Origin: CAZPMO01 sp964587515
Lineage (GTDB): Bacteria > Pseudomonadota > Alphaproteobacteria > MPNO01
NCBI GenBank assembly: GCA_964587515.1
Contig: CAZPMO010000166.1
Coordinates: 1-10,854, forward strand
DNA length: 10,854 bases
Direction of reading: 5' to 3'
In this document: positions 1 to 6,071 of the stretch, piece after piece
How the letters are laid out: every line of letters starts with the position of its first letter
Numbering within the stretch: the stretch's first letter is position 1
Translations under genes and position numbers: made by a program
Notes under the pieces: generated by a model
Databases searched by the model: none
Seen by the model: the letters and a program-made list of their open reading frames with translations, nothing else
Told to the model about the DNA's origin: nothing

Positions 1-121
1 CCCTCGGAGGGAATGCCGCATCGAAATTACCGGGCCGTCACCGCTGGACCCCGGATCAAGTCCGGGGCGACAAATGGTGCATGAACCGGCGCAAAACGAC
101 GAACGATGACGGAACGTTAGT
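1..121. other. Leader region before the EutA-like gene
   Basis: This stretch has no gene. It holds the perfect small hairpin CCCTC-G-GAGGG at 1-11, a CTTGA-loop repeat at 39-71 and about 50 bp of lower-GC sequence before the ATG. No convincing -35/-10 pair is visible, so the promoter may lie upstream of the window. Confidence 0.5.
39..71 (-). repeat. CTTGA-loop hairpin repeat, copy 1
   Basis: Perfect 7-bp arms CCCCGGA (49-55) and TCCGGGG (61-67) enclose TCAAG, which is CTTGA on the - strand. The 26 bases 42-67 are identical to 5437-5462. It is a solitary copy within this window, upstream of the EutA-like gene; a partner could lie before base 1. Confidence 0.85.
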
Positions 122-1678
122 ATGCACGAGTTGGACTATTCCCATTTCCATCCGTCCTCGGAGGAAGAGGCGGAATTCATCAGCGACACCATCTGGAAGG
201 CCGACAATGTCGAGCTGACCACGGTGGGCGTCGACGTGGGGTCGTCGACCTCGCATCTGATGTTCGCGCGCGTCCATCTGCAACGCCTCGCCGAGGCGCT
301 GTCGAGCCGTTTCGTGGTGGTCGACCGGCAAATATTATGGCGTTCGCCGATCCTGCTGACGCCCTACCGGCCGGACTACACCATCGACGCCGATGTGCTG
401 CGCGGTTTCGTGGAAAACGGCTATCGCGAAGCCGGTCTCGGCCGTGACGATATCGATTCCGGCGCCGTGATCCTGACCGGCGAGGCGCTGAAGCGTTCGA
501 ACGCGCGCGCCATCGCCGATCTGTTCGCCGAGGAATCCGGCAAGTTCGTCTGCGCCTCGGCCGGCCATAATCTGGAAGCGGTCATGGCGGCGCACGGCTC
601 GGGCGCGGTCGCGCTGTCGCGCACCCAGAAAAAAACATTCCTGAACATCGATATCGGCGGCGGCACCACCAAGTTCGCGTTATGCCAGGACGGCGAGATC
701 GTCGGCAACGCCGCAATCGCCATCGGCGGGCGGCTTGTGGCGTTCGGCGAAAACGACGAGCTGGTGCGCATCGAGGGCCCGGCGCAACAGATCGCGCGCG
801 CCGTGGGGTTCGATCTGGTTCCCGGCAACAAGCTTGAAGGCGACACCCGGCGCGACTTCCTGCGCAAGATGGTCGATGTCATCGTCGCCCATGTCATGCA
901 AGGCGACCCGGACGGGCTGGTCGCGGAACTGCTGGTCACGCCGCCTTTGCCGAAATCGCCCCGGCCCGACGTGATCTCGTTCTCGGGCGGCGTGTCGGAA
1001 TATGTCTTCGAGCGCGAGGACGCGCCGCACGGCGATCTCGGCAAGGCGCTGGCCCATTATCTGCATCACGCGCTGACCGAAAAACGAATTCCCTACCCCG
1101 TCTACGATCCGGGCCAGGGCATCCGCGCCACCGTGGTCGGTGCCTCGCAGTTCTCGGTCCAGGTGTCGGGTAACACCATCATGATTTCCGACGAGGCCGC
1201 CTTGCCGCTGCGCAACGTGCCGGTGGTCAATCTGCGGGTCGATCTGAACGGCGAGTTCACCGCCGAGATCGTCGCGGATGCGATTCAAGGCGCGCTGGTC
1301 CGCAACGACATCGATGTGGAGGAAACCGACGTGGCGCTGGCGTTCCGCTGGGGCGGGCTGCCGCTGCATGCGCGGCTGCACAAGCTGGCCGACGGCATCC
1401 GCACGGGCCTCGCACGCACCATCGCGCTCGGCAAACCGGTGGTGCTGATGATGGACGGCGACGCCGGGCGCACCATCGGCGGTATCCTGAAGAACGAGTT
1501 CTTCATCGCCAGCGACATCGTCTCGGTCGACGGGGTACAGCTCAAGGATCTCGATTACGTCGATATCGGCGAGATGATCCATCCGACCGAAGTGGTGCCG
1601 CTGATCATCAAGTCGCTGCTGTTCTCGACGCCGGAAACCGCCGGCCGAGATTCGGCGGCGGCGCATCTCGGGGGTTAG
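122..1678 (+). CDS. eutA: EutA-like ethanolamine ammonia-lyase reactivating factor
   Basis: EutA family proteins are actin/Hsp70-fold ATPases that use ATP to exchange damaged cobalamin for fresh adenosylcobalamin in ethanolamine ammonia-lyase (EutBC). The 518-residue product shows the family's nucleotide-binding pattern: a phosphate-1 loop VDVGSSTSH at about 37-45, a phosphate-2 loop DIGGGTTK at 177-184, and an adenosine-type motif SFSGGVSEY at 286-294. It also has VVGASQFSVQVSGNTI at 338-353 and a C-terminal MDGDAGRTIG stretch near 444-453. It is somewhat longer than the enterobacterial protein. The ATG at 122 is the first start after an in-frame TGA at 107-109, with a weak GGA about 7 nt upstream. 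No EutB, EutC or microcompartment gene lies in the window; any partner genes must be upstream of base 1 or elsewhere. A Ni/Co transporter follows on the same strand. The family call is firm; the substrate enzyme is inferred. Confidence 0.88.
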   Translation: MHELDYSHFHPSSEEEAEFISDTIWKADNVELTTVGVDVGSSTSHLMFARVHLQRLAEALSSRFVVVDRQILWRSPILLTPYRPDYTIDADVLRGFVENGYREAGLGRDDIDSGAVILTGEALKRSNARAIADLFAEESGKFVCASAGHNLEAVMAAHGSGAVALSRTQKKTFLNIDIGGGTTKFALCQDGEIVGNAAIAIGGRLVAFGENDELVRIEGPAQQIARAVGFDLVPGNKLEGDTRRDFLRKMVDVIVAHVMQGDPDGLVAELLVTPPLPKSPRPDVISFSGGVSEYVFEREDAPHGDLGKALAHYLHHALTEKRIPYPVYDPGQGIRATVVGASQFSVQVSGNTIMISDEAALPLRNVPVVNLRVDLNGEFTAEIVADAIQGALVRNDIDVEETDVALAFRWGGLPLHARLHKLADGIRTGLARTIALGKPVVLMMDGDAGRTIGGILKNEFFIASDIVSVDGVQLKDLDYVDIGEMIHPTEVVPLIIKSLLFSTPETAGRDSAAAHLGG

Positions 1679-1705
1679 GGTCGACAAGAGTATTTTTCCC
1701 AAACA

Positions 1706-1730
1706 GTCATGCGCGGGCTTGACCCGCGTA
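1706..1730 (+). repeat. CTTGA-loop hairpin repeat, copy 2
   Basis: The leader GTCAT is followed by stem arms CGCGGG (1712-1717) and CCCGCG (1723-1728) around CTTGA. It lies 27 bp after the stop of the EutA-like gene and forms an inverted pair with 1748-1775. It may end that transcript or stabilise its 3' end; no T tract follows. Confidence 0.8.
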
Positions 1731-1747
1731 ACTTTCGCCGGGGCGGG

Positions 1748-1775
1748 AGATGGCCGGGTCAAGCCCGGCCATGAC
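1748..1775 (-). repeat. CTTGA-loop hairpin repeat, copy 3
   Basis: Perfect 8-bp arms TGGCCGGG (1751-1758) and CCCGGCCA (1764-1771) enclose TCAAG. The pair 1706-1775 begins GTCATG and ends CATGAC, so the 70-bp unit has inverted ends. The stem sequence differs from the CCCCGGA copies, but the loop and leader are shared. Confidence 0.8.
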
Positions 1776-1827
1776 GAATTTGGATAAATTTTTGAAGTAG
1801 CCTCCGCCAATAACAACAAGAAAAGCC

Positions 1828-2550
1828 ATGGGATACATATTTACACTGGGATTTCTGTTCGGGTTGCGTCACGCGCTCGACGCCGATCACATCGCGGCGG
1901 TGGCGACGTTGACGACCCGCGCGAAATCGGCGCGCCAGGGGGTGCGGCTCGGCGTCGCCTGGGGTCTCGGCCACGCGCTGACGCTGTTCGTGGTGTGCGC
2001 GGCGGTGATCGCCACCGGCGCGGCGATATCCGAGAATTTCGCCGGCGTCCTCGAATTCGCGGTCGGCGTGATGCTGGTCGGGCTCGGCCTCGACGTGATC
2101 CGCCGCGTGGTGCGCGACCGGGTTCACGCCCATGCCCACCGCCACGACGACGGCGCGACCCATCTGCATCTGCATGCCCATGAGGCGGCGCTCGCGCATA
2201 CGCCGAAGGCCCACGCCCATCCCCACGCGGCCGGGCTCGGCCGGCGCGCGCTGGTGATCGGGCTGATGCATGGGCTCGCCGGTTCCGCGGCGCTGCTGGT
2301 GCTCAGTGTCGGCGCGTTGGAAACCGCGGCCTACGGGCTGGTCTACGTGGCGCTGTTCGGTCTCGGCTCCATGATCGGCATGGCGGCGTTGTCGTTGACC
2401 ATCGCGCTGCCCATGAAGTACTGCGCGCGCTGGGTCACCTGGGGCTATAACGGCGTCCATGCCACGGTCGCGCTCGCCAGCATCGCGCTCGGCGGGATGG
2501 TGATGACCGAGACCGGCGCCCCCGCCGCCGCCTGGCTGGGACTCGGCTGA
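1828..2550 (+). CDS. NicO/UreH-type nickel/cobalt transporter
   Basis: This 240-residue membrane protein is likely an inner-membrane nickel or cobalt transporter of the NiCoT/NicO/UreH group. The diagnostic motif RHALDADHIAA sits at residues 14-24; the HX5DH-type cluster in that position forms the metal site in NiCoT proteins. Hydrophobic segments fall near 1-12, 43-65, 71-92, 141-162, 166-195 and 207-226. A cytoplasmic-type loop at 100-133 carries twelve histidines (HAHAHRH, HLHLHAH, HAHPH), typical of metal-buffering loops. The start is the ATG at 1828 after a weak purine-rich AAGAAAAG. The gene lies 149 bp after the EutA-like gene, with a hairpin repeat pair between, so co-transcription is uncertain. 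It ends 1 bp from the convergent TauE/SafE gene. Cobalt would fit the neighbouring cobalamin-linked EutA; nickel for urease or hydrogenase is the alternative. No cobalamin riboswitch is visible upstream. Confidence 0.85.
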   Translation: MGYIFTLGFLFGLRHALDADHIAAVATLTTRAKSARQGVRLGVAWGLGHALTLFVVCAAVIATGAAISENFAGVLEFAVGVMLVGLGLDVIRRVVRDRVHAHAHRHDDGATHLHLHAHEAALAHTPKAHAHPHAAGLGRRALVIGLMHGLAGSAALLVLSVGALETAAYGLVYVALFGLGSMIGMAALSLTIALPMKYCARWVTWGYNGVHATVALASIALGGMVMTETGAPAAAWLGLG

Positions 2551-2551
2551 C

Positions 2552-3466
2552 TCAGAAGCGCAGGATTCCTTCCCACACCAGCTTGATTTCCATCACGACG
2601 ATGATGCCGATGACCAGCCGGTTGAACTGCTTGGCGCTGACCAGCCGCGTCAGGCGCATGCCGATCGGCACGAAGATCGCGGTCGGAATCAGGGCGATCA
2701 GGCCCTCGATCAGGCGCGTCTGGTCCATCAGCCCGGCTCCCGAGACCGCGAATAAATGGGTGGTGGAGATGGCCAGGAACATCACCGAGACGCCGAACAC
2801 GTAGGATTCGTTTTGCAGTCTGTAGGAATGGATCCAGGTGGAGATCACCGGCCCCGATATGCCGGTCGCGCCCTGTGAAATGCCGGCGCATGTGGCCAGC
2901 ACCGGCGAGGCGCGCCGCGCCGCTTTCCCTTCCGGCCCCGGGAGGGGACCGCGGCCCTGCTGGCCTTCCTGGAGAGCCTCGACGCCGCGGGCAGCGCCGG
3001 TCTGGGGGCGCTGCTCGAGGTGCCCCAGCGCTTTCATCAGGCCGGACGCNNNNNNNNNNGAGGCGCGCCGCGCCGCTTTCCCTTCGAGACGAAATTCCGG
3101 GTTGAGCACGAGGATGACCAGATAGAGCGCGATCCACACGGTCAGGATATAGAGCAGCGTCGTGTCGTCGAGATTGGCGAGCGCGTAGACGCCGCCGATT
3201 GTGCCGATCGCCGCCATGCCGAGGGCCAGCTTCAGGCCGGGCACCGATTGGGCGAGATCGCGGTAGGACCAGACGATCCAGACGTTGGAGGCGAATACCG
3301 GCACCGTCATCACCACCACCGCATGTTCGACGCCCAGGAAACTCGACAGGATGGGGATCGAGATCAGCGGCAGGCCGATGCCGATCAGACCCTTGGCCAG
3401 CGACCCCAGGCTGATGGCGATGAAAATGATGATGAGCGTATCGACGCTGAGATCGAGTCCGAACAA
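2552..3466 (-). CDS. TauE/SafE family anion permease (interrupted by an assembly fault)
   Basis: TauE/SafE proteins are inner-membrane permeases for small anions such as sulfite, sulfoacetate or other organic acids. The N-terminal half has hydrophobic helices (about 10-38, 46-66, 78-97, 103-122) with the family-typical GLIGIGLPLISIPIL. The C-terminal half resumes with SPVLATCAGISQGATGISGPVISTW and helices to the end. As given the frame is 304 residues, but EGKAARRA occurs twice (128-135 and 179-186) around 10 Ns and about 40 unrelated residues. Removing the 153 nt 2907-3059 restores a 253-residue protein, the usual family length. The start codon is TTG at 3464-3466, supported by AAAAGG about 7 nt upstream and by the lack of a good in-frame ATG before the membrane core. 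It is third in an operon, 13 bp after an FAH gene. The substrate is unknown, possibly an acid made or used by the FAH enzymes. Confidence 0.82.
   Translation of the reverse strand: MFGLDLSVDTLIIIFIAISLGSLAKGLIGIGLPLISIPILSSFLGVEHAVVVMTVPVFASNVWIVWSYRDLAQSVPGLKLALGMAAIGTIGGVYALANLDDTTLLYILTVWIALYLVILVLNPEFRLEGKAARRAXXXXASGLMKALGHLEQRPQTGAARGVEALQEGQQGRGPLPGPEGKAARRASPVLATCAGISQGATGISGPVISTWIHSYRLQNESYVFGVSVMFLAISTTHLFAVSGAGLMDQTRLIEGLIALIPTAIFVPIGMRLTRLVSAKQFNRLVIGIIVVMEIKLVWEGILRF
2907..2932. repeat. 26-bp direct repeat, left copy at the gap
   Basis: These 26 bases (starting GAGGCGCGCCGCGCC, ending CTTTCCCTTC) recur exactly at 3060-3085. On the - strand they encode most of EGKAARRA. The two copies flank 117 unrelated bases plus the N run. 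This is the pattern of two contig ends that should have been merged, rather than a genomic duplication. Confidence 0.85.
2933..3049. other. 117-bp segment of unknown origin inside the permease gene
   Basis: This segment interrupts the TauE/SafE gene at the point where its two halves should join. It has no relation to the family. On the + strand one frame reads smoothly (TAALLAFLESLDAAGSAG then LGALLEVPQRFHQAG) with G/C third positions; the - strand is open too. I do not recognise the product. It may be a chimeric read end or a piece of another locus. Confidence 0.6.
3050..3059. other. Sequence gap of 10 N
   Basis: Ten consecutive undetermined bases lie inside the permease gene. The round number suggests a scaffolding placeholder, so the true distance here is unknown. 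Confidence 0.97.
3060..3085. repeat. 26-bp direct repeat, right copy at the gap
   Basis: This is identical over 26 bases to 2907-2932 and directly abuts the N run. Collapsing the two copies restores a continuous TauE/SafE reading frame, FRLEGKAARRASPVLAT. Confidence 0.85.
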
Positions 3467-3479
3467 ACCGACGCCTTTT

Positions 3480-4316
3480 CTATTCGGCCGCGACCGTGTT
3501 GCGCAGAGTTCCGATGCCGGAAATCTCGACTTCGACCGTATCGCCGGGAACCAGCCAGCGCGGCGGGTTGAGCCCGGCGGCGGCGCCCGACGGCGAGCCG
3601 GTGGAAATCATGTCGCCGGGACGAAGCGCGCAGAAGGTCGAGATATAGGAGATCAGATAGGGCGCCGAGAACACCATGTCGTCGGTCGGCGAATGCTGAC
3701 GCGTCTCGCCGTTGACGCGGGTCTCCAGCATCAGCGCGGCGGGATCGGGGACTTCGTCGGCGGTGACGATCCACGGACCGAGCGCGCCGGAGCGCTCGAA
3801 ATTCTTGCCCGGCGTGACCTGCGGGCCGCGCCGCTGCCAGTCGCGCACGCTGCCCTCGTTCATGACCGTGTAGCCCGCCACGACGCCAAGCGCGTCTGGT
3901 TCGCTCACGTGGCGCGCGGCGCGTCCGATCACCACCGTCAGCTCGGCCTCGTAGTCGAATTGATCCGAGGCGGCGGGCTTTATGATGGGCGCGCCATGGG
4001 GGGCAAAGCTTTCATGGGTGCGCATGAAGATCGACGGGAACTCGGGAATCTCCATCCCCATCTCTTGGATATGCTCGACATAGTTCTGGCCGACGCAGAA
4101 CACCCGCGCGCCGGGGACCAGCGGCAACAGCGCCTCGACGGCGTCCGACGCATGATCCGCCTCTTGTCCGGCCGACCGCGCGCGAACCGCGTCCTGACCA
4201 GCGGGGGAAAGCGCGGAAGCAAGGTCCGGCGCGGCGTCGGAAACGTCGATCACGCCGCCGTCGGTCGCCACGCCAAGCGTCGGATTTCCGGCGTGGCGAT
4301 AACATATCAGCTTCAT
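3480..4316 (-). CDS. FAH family hydrolase/hydratase (second of tandem pair)
   Basis: This is a 278-residue fumarylacetoacetate-hydrolase family enzyme. The family hydrolyses, hydrates or decarboxylates beta-diketo or oxo acids, mostly in aromatic-compound breakdown, using a Mg/Mn ion. The N-terminal part ends in VFCVGQNYVEHIQEMG (72-87). The catalytic domain holds YEAELTVVIG (122-131) with paired Glu ligands E123 and E125, NEGSVRDWQ (153-161), PGKNFERSGALGPW (169-182), RVNGETRQ and STGSPSGAA (238-246). The position normally filled by a metal-binding Asp (ND-S-RD) is Glu here. The ATG is preceded by GAGGA overlapping the stop of the upstream paralogue (7-nt spacer), so translation is probably coupled. 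A TauE/SafE permease follows 13 bp downstream. The exact substrate cannot be told; a ring-cleavage product is plausible because a FAD ring hydroxylase lies about 5 kb away. Confidence 0.87.
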   Translation of the reverse strand: MKLICYRHAGNPTLGVATDGGVIDVSDAAPDLASALSPAGQDAVRARSAGQEADHASDAVEALLPLVPGARVFCVGQNYVEHIQEMGMEIPEFPSIFMRTHESFAPHGAPIIKPAASDQFDYEAELTVVIGRAARHVSEPDALGVVAGYTVMNEGSVRDWQRRGPQVTPGKNFERSGALGPWIVTADEVPDPAALMLETRVNGETRQHSPTDDMVFSAPYLISYISTFCALRPGDMISTGSPSGAAAGLNPPRWLVPGDTVEVEISGIGTLRNTVAAE

Positions 4317-4323
4317 GGGGTCC

Positions 4324-5175
4324 TCATTCCGCCTCGACGGTGTTCCTGAGAACGCCGATCGGAGGGATCTCGATCTCGATGCTGTCGCCCGGCTTCAGCC
4401 AGCGCGGCGGGTCTTCCTCGATCGCCGAGCCGCCCGGGCTGCCGGTTGCGATCATGTCGCCAGGCTCCAGCCAGGTGAAATTCGAGACATGGGCGATCAC
4501 GTAGGGCAGCGAGAAGATCATCATGTCGGTGGCGCCGTCCTGGCGCACCTCGCCGTTGACCCGCGTGATGATGGGGATTTTCGACAGATCGGGCAGCTCG
4601 TCGGCGGTCGCCATCCACGGCCCGACCGCGCCCGAGCGATAGAAGTTCTTGCCGGGGCAGTTCTGGGTGCCGCGGCGCAGCCAGTCGCGCACGGTTCCCT
4701 CGTTCATGATGGTATAGCCGATCACGTGTTCGAGCGCCTGGTCCTCCGGGATATGGCGGCCCGGCTTGCCGATCACCGCGACCAGTTCGCCCTCGAAATC
4801 GAGCATGTCGGAGGCGCGGGGCTTCAGGATCGTCTCGCCGCAGGCCGCGAAGCTCGACGGGAAACGCGGGAAAATGCTGGGATATTCCTTGGGTCCGCCG
4901 CTTTCGACGACCTCGTGATAGGCGCGGTAGTTGCGCCCGACGCAGAAAATCTTGTCGGGCCGCGTGATCGGGAACATGTACTCGACATCGTCGAGCGCGA
5001 TATCCGGCGACGCGCCTTCGGCCTCGCGCGCGATTTCATCGAGGGCGAGCCCGACGATGGCGTCGCGCAGCGTCGGATAGGCGCCGTCCATGCGCGCGGT
5101 CATATCGATGATGCCGTCGCCCTGGACGACGCCGTATTTCTCCGCGCCGCCATGGCGGTAGCTGATCAGCTTCAT
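4324..5175 (-). CDS. FAH family hydrolase/hydratase (first of tandem pair)
   Basis: This 283-residue FAH family enzyme is a paralogue of the next gene. Both begin MKLI-YRH and end LRNTV-AE, and both carry the same motif order. Visible motifs are KIFCVGRNYRAYHEV (75-89), FEGELVAVIG (127-136) with E128 and E130 as metal ligands, MNEGTVRDWLRRG (157-169), CPGKNFYRSGAVGPW (173-187), TRVNGEVRQ and ATGSPGGSA (243-251). It likely acts in the cytosol on an oxo-acid or diketo-acid intermediate. It shares the Glu-for-Asp change in the ND motif. It is the first gene of a three-gene operon with FAH and TauE/SafE. A GGGGAGAGG ribosome-binding site lies upstream of the ATG, and a promoter-like pair sits at 5205-5233. 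Two diverged copies side by side suggest either a hetero-oligomer or two successive steps. Confidence 0.87.
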   Translation of the reverse strand: MKLISYRHGGAEKYGVVQGDGIIDMTARMDGAYPTLRDAIVGLALDEIAREAEGASPDIALDDVEYMFPITRPDKIFCVGRNYRAYHEVVESGGPKEYPSIFPRFPSSFAACGETILKPRASDMLDFEGELVAVIGKPGRHIPEDQALEHVIGYTIMNEGTVRDWLRRGTQNCPGKNFYRSGAVGPWMATADELPDLSKIPIITRVNGEVRQDGATDMMIFSLPYVIAHVSNFTWLEPGDMIATGSPGGSAIEEDPPRWLKPGDSIEIEIPPIGVLRNTVEAE

Positions 5176-5204
5176 GGGGCCTCTCCCCTTCCCGATTTTC
5201 GGCG

Positions 5205-5233
5205 ACTATAGGCCCCGCTCCGAGCGCCAGCAA
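5205..5233 (-). promoter_or_regulatory. Candidate sigma-70-type promoter of the FAH-FAH-TauE operon
   Basis: On the - strand TTGCTG (5228-5233) and TATAGT (5205-5210) are separated by exactly 17 bp, and the -10 reads CTATAG as in many alphaproteobacterial promoters. A start near 5198 would give a leader of about 23 nt carrying the GGGGAGAGG site. Only three of six -35 bases match consensus, so this is a prediction. Confidence 0.4.
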
Positions 5234-5310
5234 CCACGGCTCAACCTGGGATCAGGGCAATCCGGCGAACGACCGGACAGTCAAGCTCCGCACCAGGCCA
5301 CACCCCCGCT

Positions 5311-5344
5311 CGTCACCCCGGACTTGATCCGGGGCCCAGCGGTG
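5311..5344 (+). repeat. CTTGA-loop hairpin repeat, copy 4
   Basis: The leader CGTCA is followed by a perfect 7-bp stem, CCCCGGA (5316-5322) and TCCGGGG (5328-5334), around the loop CTTGA, then CCAGCG. Apart from one base it is the reverse complement of the copy at 5434-5464, so the two form an inverted pair around about 90 bp. Confidence 0.85.
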
Positions 5345-5433
5345 GCGTGATCAAATCCGCTCGGAAATGTGTTCTCCCCGACTTCCGGCTTTCCGGAAGG
5401 GCCTTGCCCAAACGATTCGGTTTCCATCGGATG

Positions 5434-5464
5434 GATCGCTGGACCCCGGATCAAGTCCGGGGTG
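5434..5464 (-). repeat. CTTGA-loop hairpin repeat, copy 5
   Basis: Stem arms CCCCGGA (5444-5450) and TCCGGGG (5456-5462) enclose TCAAG, which is CTTGA on the - strand. The 26 bases 5437-5462 are identical to 42-67. It lies about 30 bp past the stop of the ChaC-like gene and could act as a transcript-end hairpin, but no T tract follows. Confidence 0.85.
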
Positions 5465-5492
5465 AAATTTCTTTCTTGGAGCCACGTGGAAG

Positions 5493-6071
5493 CTATTCAC
5501 CCGATTGCCCTGGGCCCGAGATTTTCTCCACTTCGCGCAGCAGCTTACGAAGCGATTCATCGGCGATACCAAGCGCGTCGAGGTGCCGGACCGTGTTTTC
5601 CAGATAAGTTCGGTTGGAGCCTCGCTGGCCCGACGCGCCGGCGATGCGGCGCGCGGTCCGTCCGATGTCGAGCCGCTTTACATAGAGTGGATCGGCGCGG
5701 TTGATCACGAAGGCATAGGCGTGCAGGCGTCCGCCCGGCGTGGTGACCGGGACCCGGCGGCAGAAATAAATGTCCTCACGCAGCTCGCGGTCCTCGAGAT
5801 AGCGCGCCGTCGCGTCGCGCTCGGCGGCGCGCACGCGCAGCACACGGCCCTGGCAGGCGCCGCCGAAATCGAGCCCGAGCGACAGACCCGGACGGTCCGG
5901 CGTGCCGCGATAGATCACCGAGGAAAGGCAGAAGGCGCGGTGATAGCCGCGCAACAGCGCCGGGCGCGTCTCGGCCACCGGAAACGGCGCGTCCCACATC
6001 AGCGATCCGTATGCGAAGAACCAGACATCGCCGGGTCCGTCATAGACGACCCGGTGCCTCGGCGCGGTCAT
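5493..6071 (-). CDS. ChaC-like gamma-glutamylcyclotransferase
   Basis: This 192-residue protein belongs to the ChaC/glutathione-specific gamma-glutamylcyclotransferase family. The family releases 5-oxoproline from gamma-glutamyl peptides; with glutathione the other product is Cys-Gly. The substrate-binding loop FAYGSLMW is at 19-26. The core continues with RGYHRAFCLSS (41-51), GGACQGRVLRV (70-80) and YLEDRELREDIYFCRRVPV (91-109), which contains the expected catalytic Glu (most likely E96). The tail has the usual ChaC run RRIAGASGQRGSNRTYLENTVRHLDALGI. Length matches the family. Its ATG overlaps the TGA of the upstream EamA gene by 4 bp (ATGA), so it is probably translated by coupling as the last gene of a permease-permease-ChaC operon. 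It is cytosolic. Glutathione is the likely substrate, but other gamma-glutamyl compounds are possible. Confidence 0.88.
   Translation of the reverse strand: MTAPRHRVVYDGPGDVWFFAYGSLMWDAPFPVAETRPALLRGYHRAFCLSSVIYRGTPDRPGLSLGLDFGGACQGRVLRVRAAERDATARYLEDRELREDIYFCRRVPVTTPGGRLHAYAFVINRADPLYVKRLDIGRTARRIAGASGQRGSNRTYLENTVRHLDALGIADESLRKLLREVEKISGPGQSGE

Larger units (their letters stand above)
5176..5492. other. 317-bp intergenic region with promoter and paired hairpins
   Basis: No gene is visible here. The region holds the operon promoter candidate (5205-5233), an inverted pair of CTTGA-loop hairpin repeats (5311-5344 and 5434-5464) and between them a perfect 7-bp stem with 4-nt loop (CTTCCGG at 5382-5388, CCGGAAG at 5393-5399). 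The part 5234-5310 shows nothing recognisable. Reading frames that cross this stretch are short and span the hairpins. Confidence 0.6.

Noticed and set aside
680..1819. A 379-codon frame on the - strand
   Set aside because: It is antisense to the EutA-like gene, runs through the hairpin repeat pair, and has no family character.
1679..1827. A cobalamin riboswitch upstream of the metal transporter
   Set aside because: The 149-bp spacer is mostly the hairpin repeat pair, and I see no B12-box-like conserved segment.
3285..4349. A 354-codon frame on the + strand
   Set aside because: It is antisense to the FAH gene and part of the permease, both of which have clear conserved motifs on the - strand.
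4315..5211. A 298-codon frame on the + strand
   Set aside because: It is antisense to the first FAH gene; composition is typical of a GC-rich shadow frame.
5253..5512. Short inverted match CAGGGCAATC (5253-5262) and GATTGCCCTG (5503-5512)
   Set aside because: Ten bases across about 240 bp, with one copy inside the ChaC-like gene's end, is compatible with chance.
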